A DNA stretch of 64,000 bases from Nocardia transvalensis NBRC 15921 (GCF_000308875.1 NZ_BAGL01000018.1:17558-81557); one strand, 5' to 3'; positions 52,327 to 62,073 are shown, counted from the stretch's first letter. The notes: generated from the letters alone by a model not told the origin. Numbers and translations: made by a program.

Positions 52327-53286
52327 ATGTTTGCAACTATGGGTAACGGCAATCGGCCACAGCGACGTGGCCTGGCGATCGGGTGCGGTGGCACGCTCGG
52401 CGCGGCATGGACCATCGCGGCGCTGGCCGCGGTGCGCGAGGTGCTGGAGTGGGATCCGCGGGAGGCTGATGTGCTGGTCGGCACCTCGGCCGGTGCGGAG
52501 CTGGTGACCATGCTCGGCAGCGGGGTCGGCGTCGACGAGCTGACCGCCATGCAGGTCGGCAACGTGACGAATCCGGTGCTGCTGCGGCACCTGCGCGACG
52601 CGCCGGGTCGGTTTCCGCCGCTGCCGCGGCCTGCGCCGGGTGCGTTGCGAATGGCCCTGCACGGCAAGCGATCCGAACAGGGACTGCTGACCGCCGGGAG
52701 CGGGCTGCTGCCTGTGGGCAGCGGTGACGCGGGCTGGCTGGAGCGGCTGGCGACGGAGCTGAATCCGGGGCGGGCGTGGGTGTCGCATCCGGCGACGTGG
52801 CTGGTCGCGATGGATTACGCGACCGGTGAGCGGGTGCCCTTCGGCGCGCCGGGCGCGCCCGTGGTCCCGATCGGCACCGCGTTGCGCGCCTCCTGGGCCG
52901 TGCCGGGCTGGTTCCCGCCGGTCGTGGCCGGTGGCCGCCGCTATATCGACGGCGGCGCCGCGTCGACGGCTTCGGTGGATCTTCTTGTGCCGCATGCGCT
53001 GGACGAGCTGGTGGTGCTGGCGCCGATGGCGTCGACCGGTCGCATCTCCGCCACCGGGCCGGGGCATTTCCTGGAGCGTCAGCTGCGAAACCGGATGAGC
53101 GCCAAGCTCGATGCCGAGATCGCCGCGGTCCGGGCGGCCGGCACCCGGGTCTTGCGCGTGGACGCGACCGCCGACGATCTGGCGGTCATGGGACCGAATT
53201 TCATGGACGGCCGCCGCCGGCGCGCCACCTTCGAACACAGCCTGCACCGCACGCGTCGTGCGGTCGAGCAGGGCAGCTTCGCATGA
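52327..53286 (+). CDS. Patatin-like phospholipase
   Basis: This 319-residue alpha/beta hydrolase of the patatin family has the oxyanion-hole GCGGTLGAAW, the nucleophile elbow GTSAG (Ser near residue 60) and the dyad Asp in YIDGGAAS (DGG). It is expected to hydrolyse acyl esters of lipids. No signal peptide is visible, so it probably acts in the cytosol or at the inner membrane face. The ATG at 52327 lies 5 nt after a TAGATT box; ATG 52339 is also possible. It is followed 11 bp later by the SDR gene in the same operon. Confidence 0.87.
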   Translation: MFATMGNGNRPQRRGLAIGCGGTLGAAWTIAALAAVREVLEWDPREADVLVGTSAGAELVTMLGSGVGVDELTAMQVGNVTNPVLLRHLRDAPGRFPPLPRPAPGALRMALHGKRSEQGLLTAGSGLLPVGSGDAGWLERLATELNPGRAWVSHPATWLVAMDYATGERVPFGAPGAPVVPIGTALRASWAVPGWFPPVVAGGRRYIDGGAASTASVDLLVPHALDELVVLAPMASTGRISATGPGHFLERQLRNRMSAKLDAEIAAVRAAGTRVLRVDATADDLAVMGPNFMDGRRRRATFEHSLHRTRRAVEQGSFA

Positions 53287-53297
53287 GAGGAAACGGT

Positions 53298-54152
53298 ATG
53301 AGCCTCTGGGGCATCGGCTATCCCGCCATCGATCTGCGCGGTGCGCGGGTCCTCGTCACCGGCGCCGGGCGCGGTATCGGCCAGGCCACCGCGGAACTGT
53401 TCGCGGGCAAGGGATCCCACGTGACGATCGCGGATGTCGACGTCACCGCGGCGCAGGCCGTCGCGGCGGAACTCGGCGGGCGCGCGGTCGAATTGGATGT
53501 GCGCGATCGCGAGCAATGGGACACGGTGATCGCCGATGTCGGCGGTATCGACGTTCTGGTCAACAATGCCGGGGTGATGCCCGCCGGCGCGTTCCTCGAC
53601 GAGCCGGATGCGGTGGGGCGCACCACGATCGACGTCAACGTGTGGGGCCTCATCCACGGTATGCGAGCCGTGGTGCCGGGTATGGTCGAGCGCCGTCGCG
53701 GGCATGTGGTGAACGTGGCCTCGCTGGCGGGGAAGATTCCACTGCCGGGCCTGGCGGTGTACAACGCCAGCAAGTTCGCCGCCGTGGGATTGTCGGCGGC
53801 GACCCGGCTGGAGTTCGCCGAGTACGGCGTCAGCGTCAGCTGCGTTTTGCCCTCGGCCGTCCGCACCCGGCTGTCCTCGGGCCTCGCCCTCGGCCACGGC
53901 CTGCCCACGGTCGACCCCGAGGACGTGGCCGCCGCCGTCCTGCGCACCTGCCGGACCCGCCGCGCCGAGGTCGCCGTGCCCGGCTACCTGAACCCCGTCG
54001 ACGTCGCCCTCGCCGCCGCTCCCGAGCCCGCGGTCCGCCTGGTCCGCCGCCTCTTCGGCGGCGACCGAGCCCTCCACCCCGCCGATACCACGACCCGGGC
54101 GGCCTACGAGGCTCAGGTCCGCGCGATCACGGAGCCCGACACCCACACCTGA
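53298..54152 (+). CDS. Short-chain dehydrogenase/reductase
   Basis: This 284-residue classical SDR has the cofactor motif TGAGRGIGQATAELF, the NNAG structural motif and the catalytic Ser-Tyr-Lys (NVASLAGKIPLPGLAVYNASKFA). The Asp in IADVDV after the second strand favours NAD(H). The C-terminal region contains PEPAVRLVRRLFGGDRALHP, like mycobacterial SDRs that act on lipids. GAGAGGAAACGGT supplies the ribosome-binding site. Together with the patatin it may process an acyl lipid or an alcohol released from it. Confidence 0.88.
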   Translation: MSLWGIGYPAIDLRGARVLVTGAGRGIGQATAELFAGKGSHVTIADVDVTAAQAVAAELGGRAVELDVRDREQWDTVIADVGGIDVLVNNAGVMPAGAFLDEPDAVGRTTIDVNVWGLIHGMRAVVPGMVERRRGHVVNVASLAGKIPLPGLAVYNASKFAAVGLSAATRLEFAEYGVSVSCVLPSAVRTRLSSGLALGHGLPTVDPEDVAAAVLRTCRTRRAEVAVPGYLNPVDVALAAAPEPAVRLVRRLFGGDRALHPADTTTRAAYEAQVRAITEPDTHT

Positions 54153-54160
54153 CCACCCTG

Positions 54161-54222
54161 TTTCCGGCACGCTTTTGGCCGGAATCTCGCCTTGTGGATT
54201 CCGGCCGAAAGCGTGCCGGAAA
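54161..54222. repeat. Large intergenic inverted repeat, family copy 3
   Basis: The left arm (54161-54185) starts TTTCCGGCACGCTTTTGGCC. The right arm (54198-54222) is its inverse with one mismatch, and the loop is 12 nt. It is nearly the same as the stem at 19887-19962 and related to 34843-34877. It lies between the convergent SDR and pcd genes. Confidence 0.85.
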
Positions 54223-54248
54223 ATGGAGGAGCGCTGCGGATTTCGGCG

Positions 54249-55778
54249 TCAGCCGAACTGGATGCCTTGGGCCAGGGGGAGGTCTGCCGAGTAGTTGACG
54301 GTGTTGGTGGCTCGGCGCATGTAGGCCTTCCAGGAGTCGGAGCCGGATTCGCGGCCGCCGCCGGTGTGTTTCTCGCCGCCGAAGGCGCCGCCGATCTCGG
54401 CGCCGGAGGTGCCGATGTTGACGTTGGCGATGCCGCAGTCGGAGCCGTCGGCGGCGAGGAAGCGTTCGGCCTCGCGCTGGTCGCCGGTGAAGATGGCCGA
54501 CGAAAGGCCCTGCGGCACTTCGTTGTGCAGCGCGATCGCGGCATCCAGGTCGTGGTAGGTGAGGACGTAGAGAATGGGGGCGAAGGTCTCCTCCCGGACC
54601 ACCTCGGTCTGCGCGGGCATGCGCACGATCGCGGGGCGCACGTAGTAGGAGTCCTCGCCCGCGAGCATGACTCGCTCCGCGCCGCAGACCAATTCGCCGC
54701 CGTCGGCCACGGCACGGGCGATCGCGTCCTGCATCGCCGTGTAGGCGCGGCCGTTGATCAGGGGGCCGACCAGTACGTCGTCGTCGAGCGGGTTCCCCAC
54801 GCGCAGTTGCTGATACGCCTTTTCGATACTGTTCACCAGCGGCCCGACTACATCGGCGTGCGCGATGACGCGGCGCAGCGTGGTGCACCGCTGCCCGGCG
54901 GTGCCCGCGGCGGCGAACACCACACCGCGCGTGGCCAGCTCCAGATCGGCCGACGGCGTGACGATCGCCGCGTTGTTCCCGCCCAGCTCCAGCAGGCAGC
55001 GCCCGAACCGGGCCGCCACCCGTGGCGCGACCGTGCGCCCCATCCGCACCGAGCCGGTCGCGCTCACCAGCGCGACCCGCTCGTCGTCGACCAGCCGCTC
55101 GCCCACCTCAGCGGCGCCCTGGACCAGCTGGTGGATCTCCGGATCGGCGCCCACGTCCGCCGCGGCCCGGCGCAGCAGCGTATGGCAGGCCAGCGCCGTC
55201 AACGGCGTTGTCTCGGAAGGCTTCCAGACCACCGTGTCCCCGCAGACCAGCGCGATCGCGGTATTCCACGACCACACCGCGACCGGGAAGTTGAATGCCG
55301 ACAGCACCCCTACGACCCCGAGCGGATGCCAGGTCTCCATCAGCCGGTGCCCGGGGCGTTCGGACGGCATCGTGCGCCCGTAGAGCTGGCGCGACAATCC
55401 CACCGCGAATTCGCAGATGTCGATCATCTCCTGCACCTCGCCGCGCGCCTCGGCGCCGATCTTCCCGGCCTCCAGCGTGACCAGTTCGCCGAGTTCGGCG
55501 ATGTGCTCGGTGAGCAACTGTCCCAGCCGGCGCACGACCGCGGCCCGCTGCGGCGCGGGCACCGTGCGCCACGCGCGAAAGGCGTTGGCCGCCTTGCCGA
55601 TAGCGTCCTCGACCGCGGCGCCCGAACTGGGCCGCAGTGTCGCCAGTTCACCGCCGGTGATGGGCGTGCGCACCGCCAGCGGGCCGGGCTCGGGCACGGC
55701 GGCGCCGAGCGCGCCCAGCAGATGGTCGGCGCGGGAGCGCAATTCGCGGGTGTCGGGAGCGGTGAGTGCCGGTGCCAT
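54249..55778 (-). CDS. pcd: L-aminoadipate-semialdehyde (piperideine-6-carboxylate) dehydrogenase
   Basis: This 509-residue aldehyde dehydrogenase of the ALDH7 family oxidises alpha-aminoadipate semialdehyde (in equilibrium with piperideine-6-carboxylate) to alpha-aminoadipate. The visible residues are the catalytic Cys in AGQRCTTLRR, the Glu in LELGGNN, the Asn in FNFPVAVW and the family-typical GTSGAEIGGAFGGEKHTGGGRESGSDSWKAYMRR. ATG 55778 has a CGGAGT site upstream; the frame extends further but without similarity. It is divergent from lrpA and next to lat, so lysine breakdown to aminoadipate is encoded together, as in Rv3293-Rv3290c. Confidence 0.93.
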   Translation of the reverse strand: MAPALTAPDTRELRSRADHLLGALGAAVPEPGPLAVRTPITGGELATLRPSSGAAVEDAIGKAANAFRAWRTVPAPQRAAVVRRLGQLLTEHIAELGELVTLEAGKIGAEARGEVQEMIDICEFAVGLSRQLYGRTMPSERPGHRLMETWHPLGVVGVLSAFNFPVAVWSWNTAIALVCGDTVVWKPSETTPLTALACHTLLRRAAADVGADPEIHQLVQGAAEVGERLVDDERVALVSATGSVRMGRTVAPRVAARFGRCLLELGGNNAAIVTPSADLELATRGVVFAAAGTAGQRCTTLRRVIAHADVVGPLVNSIEKAYQQLRVGNPLDDDVLVGPLINGRAYTAMQDAIARAVADGGELVCGAERVMLAGEDSYYVRPAIVRMPAQTEVVREETFAPILYVLTYHDLDAAIALHNEVPQGLSSAIFTGDQREAERFLAADGSDCGIANVNIGTSGAEIGGAFGGEKHTGGGRESGSDSWKAYMRRATNTVNYSADLPLAQGIQFG

Positions 55779-55934
55779 GCAGTACTCCGTAATCGAGGGT
55801 GGATTGGTGGGCCTGTTCATCGTCGTGCAGGACCGTGCGCACGGGCCGAATTGCGCGCGCCGCGTGTCCTCCGACGCGCCTGCTCGTGCAACGGTTCCCG
55901 CCACGATGTCGGTGTGCTGGGTTAGCCTTCGCTG

Positions 55935-56387
55935 ATGGCGGATGCACCGGCGAGACCTGCTTTGGACGACATCGATCGACTTCTGATCCGGGAGCTGATG
56001 GCAGACGGCCGCGCCACTCTCTCCAACCTCGCGGAAAAGGCGAATCTGTCGGTCTCGGCGGTGCAGTCGAGGGTGCGGCGGCTCGAGGCGCGGGGGGTGA
56101 TCCGCGGCTACACCGCCAAGGTCGATCCGGAAGCGCTCGGTCAGCTGCTATCGGCATACGTGGCGATCACTCCTCTCGACCCGTCGCAACCGGACGACGC
56201 ACCCGCGCTGCTGCAGCACATCCCCGGCATCGAGGAGTGCCACTCGGTAGCCGGCGAGGAGAGCTACATGCTGCTGGTGCGGGTGGCCTCGCCCCGGCAT
56301 CTGGAGCAGTTGTTGCAGGAGATCCGCGCGACGGCCAATGTCCGGACCCGAAGCACCATCATCCTGCAGACATTCTATGACAGATGA
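55935..56387 (+). CDS. lrpA: Lrp/AsnC-family regulator of lysine catabolism
   Basis: This 150-residue feast/famine regulator has an N-terminal HTH (ATLSNLAEKANLSVSAVQSRVRRLEARGVIRGY) and a C-terminal RAM effector domain (AYVAITPLD..., VAGEESYMLLVRV). It is the orthologue of M. tuberculosis LrpA (Rv3291c), which is known to act on lat. Its place between pcd and lat suggests control of both. TAGCCT ends 6 nt before the ATG, with no ribosome-binding site, so the mRNA may be leaderless. Confidence 0.93.
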   Translation: MADAPARPALDDIDRLLIRELMADGRATLSNLAEKANLSVSAVQSRVRRLEARGVIRGYTAKVDPEALGQLLSAYVAITPLDPSQPDDAPALLQHIPGIEECHSVAGEESYMLLVRVASPRHLEQLLQEIRATANVRTRSTIILQTFYDR

Positions 56388-56395
56388 TGCCTGAT

Positions 56396-56439
56396 CGTAA
56401 TCTTTACGGAGAGTCGTAGCGAAAGCGTAAAAATTTTCG
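56396..56439 (+). promoter_or_regulatory. AT-rich palindromes upstream of lat (possible LrpA sites)
   Basis: CGTAATCTTTACG (56396-56408) is a palindrome with a 3-nt centre. CGTAAAAATTTTCG (56426-56439) is near-palindromic, about three helical turns away (30 bp between starts). The pair lies in the 65-bp gap between lrpA and lat. Lrp-family octamers wrap DNA over phased sites of this kind, so these are candidates for LrpA binding. Confidence 0.5.
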
Positions 56440-56452
56440 TAACCTCGGAGAG

Positions 56453-57790
56453 GTGACCCTCGAACTGGAGCGCCCCGAGACGGTTGCCGACGCGACGCCG
56501 GTCACCCCCTCCCGGGTGCACGAGATCCTGACCGCGAACATCCTGGCCGACGGTTTCGACCTGGTGCTGGATCTACGCGCCTCGCGCGGCCGTCGCCTGG
56601 TCGACGCCCGGGACGGCACGTCCTACCTCGACATGTTCGGCTTCTTCGCCTCCTCGGCGCTGGGTATGAACCACCCGGCGCTGGCCGGCGAGGAATCCTT
56701 CCGCGCCGAACTCGCCGCGGCGGCGATCAACAAGCCGAGCAATTCCGACATCTACACCGTCGAGATGGCGCGTTTCGTCGACACTTTCGCGCGGGTGCTC
56801 GGCGATCCCGCACTGCCGCACCTGTTCTTCGTCGACGGCGGCGGCCTCGCGGTCGAGAACGCGCTCAAGGCGGCGTTCGACTGGAAGAGCCGGCACAACG
56901 AAATGCACGGCCGCCCAGCCGAACTGGGCGCCAGGGTGCTCCACCTCACCGGCGCCTTCCACGGCCGCACCGGGTACACCATGTCGCTGACCAATACCGA
57001 TCCGGTGAAGGTCGCCCGCTTCCCGAAGTTCGACTGGCCGCGCATCGAGACGCCGTACCTGCGCGCGGGCGCCGATATCGAGGCGGCCGAGGCCCGCGCC
57101 CTGTCCCAGGCCCGCGCGGCCTTCGCCGAGCACCCGCACGACATCGCCTGCTTCATCGCCGAACCGATCCAGGGCGAGGGCGGCGACCGGCACATGCGAC
57201 CGGAATTCCTGCGCGCGATGCGGGAGCTGTGCCACGAGAACGACGCGCTGTTCGTCCTCGACGAGGTGCAGACCGGCGTGGGCGCCACCGGCAGCATGTG
57301 GGCCTACCAGCAGCTGGGCCTGTCCCCGGACGTCGTGGCCTTCGGTAAGAAGACCCAGGTGTGCGGGGTCATGGCGGGTGGCCGGGTGGACGAGGTGCCC
57401 GACAACGTCTTCGCCGTCAGCTCCCGCCTGAACTCCACCTGGGGCGGAAATCTCACGGATATGGTGCGGGCCCGCCGGATCTTCGAGGTGATCGAGAGCG
57501 AGGGCCTGGTCGCCCGCGCCGGCCGGCTCGGCGCGCATCTGCTGGATCGGCTGACCGCGCTGGCGGCCCGGCATCCGGCGATCACCGATCCGCGCGGGCG
57601 CGGCCTGCTGTGCGCGGTCACCGTGGAATCGGCCGCGCTGCGCGACACGATCGTCGCCGACGCGTACGAGCGGGAGCGGGTGCTGATCGTCGGCACCGGC
57701 GAACGCGGTATCCGGTTCCGCCCGCCGCTCACGGTCACCGCGGACGAGCTGGAAGAGGCCGTGGAGGCGCTGGACCGCGTGCTGAGCTGA
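56453..57790 (+). CDS. lat: L-lysine 6-transaminase (lysine epsilon-aminotransferase)
   Basis: This class III PLP aminotransferase moves the epsilon-amino group of lysine to 2-oxoglutarate, giving aminoadipate semialdehyde, the substrate of Pcd. The 445-residue protein shows the GGLAVENALKAAFDWK cofactor region, FHGRTGYTMSLTNTDP, the metal-independent FVLDEVQTGVGATG motif and the PLP Lys in VAFGKKTQVCG. The GTG start has GGAGAG just upstream. Lat-Pcd pairs supply aminoadipate for beta-lactams in Nocardia lactamdurans and Streptomyces. No ACV synthetase is nearby here, so catabolism is more likely. Confidence 0.95.
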   Translation: MTLELERPETVADATPVTPSRVHEILTANILADGFDLVLDLRASRGRRLVDARDGTSYLDMFGFFASSALGMNHPALAGEESFRAELAAAAINKPSNSDIYTVEMARFVDTFARVLGDPALPHLFFVDGGGLAVENALKAAFDWKSRHNEMHGRPAELGARVLHLTGAFHGRTGYTMSLTNTDPVKVARFPKFDWPRIETPYLRAGADIEAAEARALSQARAAFAEHPHDIACFIAEPIQGEGGDRHMRPEFLRAMRELCHENDALFVLDEVQTGVGATGSMWAYQQLGLSPDVVAFGKKTQVCGVMAGGRVDEVPDNVFAVSSRLNSTWGGNLTDMVRARRIFEVIESEGLVARAGRLGAHLLDRLTALAARHPAITDPRGRGLLCAVTVESAALRDTIVADAYERERVLIVGTGERGIRFRPPLTVTADELEEAVEALDRVLS

Positions 57791-57870
57791 CGCGCCGCGT
57801 GACGCGCCCGTGTGACACGGCGCATGCGCGACATCGCTGATAATTTGCTGCCAAAGCCGGTGCGGCGCTC

Positions 57871-57876
57871 TATCAT
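57871..57876 (+). promoter_or_regulatory. Putative -10 box of a leaderless leader-peptide transcript
   Basis: TATCAT ends 7 nt before the ATG of the 14-codon leader ORF. This matches the spacing of other leaderless-type promoters in the window. No convincing -35 box is seen. Confidence 0.5.
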
Positions 57877-57883
57877 TCGCCGC

Positions 57884-57928
57884 ATGCCGTCTTGCCGCCC
57901 TGATGTCCGCCCGGGGTGCGGCGCGTGA
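57884..57928 (+). CDS. 14-codon leader ORF upstream of the beta-propeller lipoprotein
   Basis: The frame encodes MPSCRPDVRPGCGA and stops with TGA. That TGA overlaps the GTG start of the lipoprotein as GTGA (57925-57928). A TATCAT box is correctly placed for leaderless initiation at the ATG. It contains two Cys and two Arg codons. It may couple translation of the lipoprotein to initiation upstream, or sense amino acid supply. There is no protein evidence. Confidence 0.45.
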   Translation: MPSCRPDVRPGCGA

Positions 57929-59118
57929 TCGCCCGGCGCGCACGCCTCGGAATCCTCGTCACGATTATCGTACTGGCCGGTTGCTCATCCGGAACGGACG
58001 CGGAGAAAGAACAGACCGCGGGGCATTCGCCCGCGGTTGCCACCAGTAGCGGAGATCCGTCGCAGGCGGCGATGAATCTGCTGCCGGGCATGCCGCCGCC
58101 GGTCTCGGCGACCGATGTCTACGCGGGAGCGCGGGAACTCAGCCCAGCGGTCGCCGATCATTTGCCGCGCGTCTATGTGCCGAACAGCAAGTCGAATACG
58201 GTCACGGTCATCGATCCGGCGACGTTCGAGGTCGTCGACACCTATTCCTCGCAGGGCGCGGAGCCGCAGCACGTGGTGCCGTCCTACGACATGCAGACGC
58301 TGTACGCCACCAATGACCTGCCCATCGGTAGCGGGAGCCTGCTGCCGATCGATCCGCGCACGGGACAGCCCGGCGCTCCGCTGCCCGTGCGCGATCCGTA
58401 CAACATGTACTTCACCCCCGACGGCCGCAACGCGCTCGTCGTCGCCGAGGCGGACAAGTCTGTGGACTTCTACGATCCGCACACCTGGCAGCGGACCGGC
58501 GCCATCCCGGTGCCCGACTGCGCCGGCGTCGATCACATGGATTTCACTGCCGACGGACGCCACGCCCTGGCCAGCTGCGAATTCTCCGGGCGCATGGCGG
58601 TACTCGACATCGGCGCGGCGCGTCTGGTGAAGATGGTGGACCTGCCGGGCGGCGCGCACGGTATGCCGCAGGACGTGAAACTGTCGCCCGACGGCTCGAC
58701 CTTCTTCGTCGCCGACATGACGGCCGACGGCATGTACACCCTCGACGCGAAATCCTTCGAGGTCACCGGCCACATCCCCACCGGAAGGGGCGCGCACGGC
58801 CTGTACGTCACCCGCGACTCGCGGCAGCTGATCGTCACCAACCGCGGCGAGGGCAGCCTGTCGGTCTGGGATTTCGCGGCGCGACGGCTGGTGCGGAAGT
58901 GGGAGATCCCCGGCGGCGGCAGCCCCGACATGGGCAATCTGTCCGTCGACGGGCGGGTGTTCTGGGTGGCCGGGCGGTACAGCGACGAGGTCTACGCCAT
59001 CGATGTCGCCGAATGGAAACTGCTGGCGCGCATACCCGTCGGGCACGGGCCGCACGGCCTGACCGTCTGGCCGCAACCGGGCCGCTACTCGACCGGGCAT
59101 ACGGGAGTCATGCGCTGA
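57925..59118 (+). CDS. YVTN-type beta-propeller lipoprotein
   Basis: This 397-residue protein has a short lipoprotein signal (RRARLGILVTIIVLAGC) with lipobox LAGC. A Ser/Thr-rich linker and six to seven YVTN-like repeats follow (PRVYVPNSKSNTVTVIDPATFEVV, RNALVVAEADKSVDFYDP, STFFVADMTADGMYTLDA, RQLIVTNRGEGSLSVWD, FWVAGRYSDEVYAID). It is a surface seven-bladed propeller of unknown ligand. GTG 57925 overlaps the leader ORF stop; GTG 57916 is an alternative start. It sits between lat and accD5 and is absent from the mycobacterial order as I recall it. Confidence 0.85.
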   Translation: MIARRARLGILVTIIVLAGCSSGTDAEKEQTAGHSPAVATSSGDPSQAAMNLLPGMPPPVSATDVYAGARELSPAVADHLPRVYVPNSKSNTVTVIDPATFEVVDTYSSQGAEPQHVVPSYDMQTLYATNDLPIGSGSLLPIDPRTGQPGAPLPVRDPYNMYFTPDGRNALVVAEADKSVDFYDPHTWQRTGAIPVPDCAGVDHMDFTADGRHALASCEFSGRMAVLDIGAARLVKMVDLPGGAHGMPQDVKLSPDGSTFFVADMTADGMYTLDAKSFEVTGHIPTGRGAHGLYVTRDSRQLIVTNRGEGSLSVWDFAARRLVRKWEIPGGGSPDMGNLSVDGRVFWVAGRYSDEVYAIDVAEWKLLARIPVGHGPHGLTVWPQPGRYSTGHTGVMR

Positions 59119-59244
59119 GAAATTTCGAGGCGTGTTTTCGGCTGCCCCGCACCACGTCTCACCTGGGGTTTTCTACTGGCATATAGCCAATAGGCGTACC
59201 GGGCGGTAGCCCCTACCAACATTTCCAGTCGGCTTGGCACTCGT

Positions 59245-59250
59245 TACACT
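59245..59250 (+). promoter_or_regulatory. -10 box for a leaderless accD5 transcript
   Basis: TACACT ends 7 nt before the accD5 ATG and no ribosome-binding site is present. This predicts transcription starting at or next to the A of the start codon. Confidence 0.5.
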
Positions 59251-59257
59251 CCGGGGC

Positions 59258-60898
<1,641 letters not shown>

Positions 60899-61026
60899 TC
60901 CGACGATATGCGCGGTGTGGGGCGCACACTTGATTGTGAGAAAGAACAGCATGCCGCGCATAACTGCCTCATCCGAGCAAAGATGGTAGGGAATGGTCCT
61001 CACACGCGAGGGCCTGAACGAGTACC

Positions 61027-61078
61027 GTCCGCGGGTCCGGGGACCGGTCCCCGCGGACGCCGGACCCGCGGGGTCCGG
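61027..61078 (+). promoter_or_regulatory. Overlapping alternative stem-loops before accE5
   Basis: Three hairpins compete. GGGGACC-GGTCCCC (61039-61052), extended by GTCCGC/GCGGAC, is the first. GCGGGTCCGG (61031-61040) with CCGGACCCGC (61060-61069) is the second. CCGGACC (61060-61066) with GGTCCGG (61072-61078) is the third. The last ends about 10 nt before the accE5 ribosome-binding site. The mutually exclusive pairing looks like an attenuator or translational switch, or a processing site between accD5 and accE5. Confidence 0.5.
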
Positions 61079-61103
61079 CAACTGGACAGGAGGAGCTGGC
61101 GCC

Positions 61104-61430
61104 GTGACGGCTGTAGCTGATGAAGAGGTATTGCGCGCCGCCGAGCTGGATCTGTCGGTCGACGACCTGGTCGCGATCGAGCCGGTGGATTCCCGTACCG
61201 ACACCGATACCGAATCGAGCACGGGACCGGTCATCCGGATCCTGAAGGGCTCGCCGACCGACGACGAGATCGCCGCCCTGGTGTGCGTGCTGGCCGCCGC
61301 CGCGAACTCCGCGGCCGCCCCCGCCCCCGCCGGCCCGGCCGATCAGTGGGGGCGTCCGACGCTGATGCATCGCGGCACCTCGCCCTGCTCCCCGTACGCC
61401 TTCCCCTATCTGTCGCACCTGCGCGACTGA
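61104..61430 (+). CDS. accE5: Acyl-CoA carboxylase epsilon subunit
   Basis: This 108-residue small subunit is unique to actinobacterial acyl-CoA carboxylases and stimulates the AccA3-AccD5 complex. The core GPVIRILKGSPTDDEIAALVCVLAAAA is the family signature, followed by WGRPTLMHR and a C-terminal tail. GTG 61104 is used because AGGAGGAG lies upstream and residues before it show no similarity. The gene is 205 bp after accD5, with the alternative stem-loops between, and is followed one base later by maf. Confidence 0.9.
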   Translation: MTAVADEEVLRAAELDLSVDDLVAIEPVDSRTDTDTESSTGPVIRILKGSPTDDEIAALVCVLAAAANSAAAPAPAGPADQWGRPTLMHRGTSPCSPYAFPYLSHLRD

Positions 61431-61431
61431 C

Positions 61432-62073
61432 GTGACGGAGTTCGTTCTCGGCTCCGCCTCGCCCGCCCGGCTGCAGGTCCTGCGGTCCGCGGGTCTCACG
61501 CCCCTCGTCCGCGTCTCGGATGTGGACGAGGACGCGGTGGTCGCGGCGCTGCCGACCGGAACCGCCCCCGACCACGTGGTGACCGCCCTCGCGCGCGCCA
61601 AGGCCCACACGGTGGCCGCGGCATTGATCGCCGAGGGCGCCGCGGCCGTCGTGGATTGCGTTGTCGTCGGCTGCGATTCGATGCTGCTGGTGGACGGCGA
61701 GTTGCAGGGCAAGCCCCGGACCTCCGAGGTCGCGCGCGAGCGCTGGGCGGTCATGGCCGGGCGCAGCGCCGATCTCCTCACGGGTCACTGCGTGCTGCGG
61801 TTGCGCGACGCCGAGGTGGTGGCCGAGGCGGCCGACTGCAGCGGCACCACCGTGCATTTCGCCAAGCCCGAACCCGAGGAACTCGACGCCTACATCGCCA
61901 CCGGCGAGCCGCTGCAGGTCGCGGGGGCCTTCACCCTCGACGGGCGCGGCGGCTGGTTCGTCGACCGCCTCGAAGGCGATCCGTCGAGCGTGATCGGTAT
62001 CGGGCTACCGCTGCTGCGTCGACTGCTTGCCGGTGTGGGCCTCGGCATTGCGCAGCTGTGGGTCCGTTCGTAA
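61432..62073 (+). CDS. maf: Maf-family nucleotide pyrophosphatase
   Basis: This house-cleaning nucleoside triphosphate pyrophosphatase acts on non-canonical or excess dTTP/UTP-type nucleotides. The 213-residue protein begins with the FVLGSASPARLQVLRSAG loop and has the metal/nucleotide motifs VVGCDSMLLVDG, GKPRTSEVAR and the SGTTVHF strand. It ends with WFVDRLEGDPSSVIGIGLPLL. The GTG start lies one base after the accE5 stop, so it is in the operon. Its 3' end overlaps the convergent HTH gene by 69 bp. Confidence 0.94.
   Translation: MTEFVLGSASPARLQVLRSAGLTPLVRVSDVDEDAVVAALPTGTAPDHVVTALARAKAHTVAAALIAEGAAAVVDCVVVGCDSMLLVDGELQGKPRTSEVARERWAVMAGRSADLLTGHCVLRLRDAEVVAEAADCSGTTVHFAKPEPEELDAYIATGEPLQVAGAFTLDGRGGWFVDRLEGDPSSVIGIGLPLLRRLLAGVGLGIAQLWVRS

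Noticed and set aside
56453..57790. Beta-lactam (cephamycin) biosynthesis cluster because of lat and pcd
   Set aside because: No ACV synthetase, isopenicillin N synthase or cef genes are in the window. lrpA and the gene order match the mycobacterial lysine-catabolism locus.
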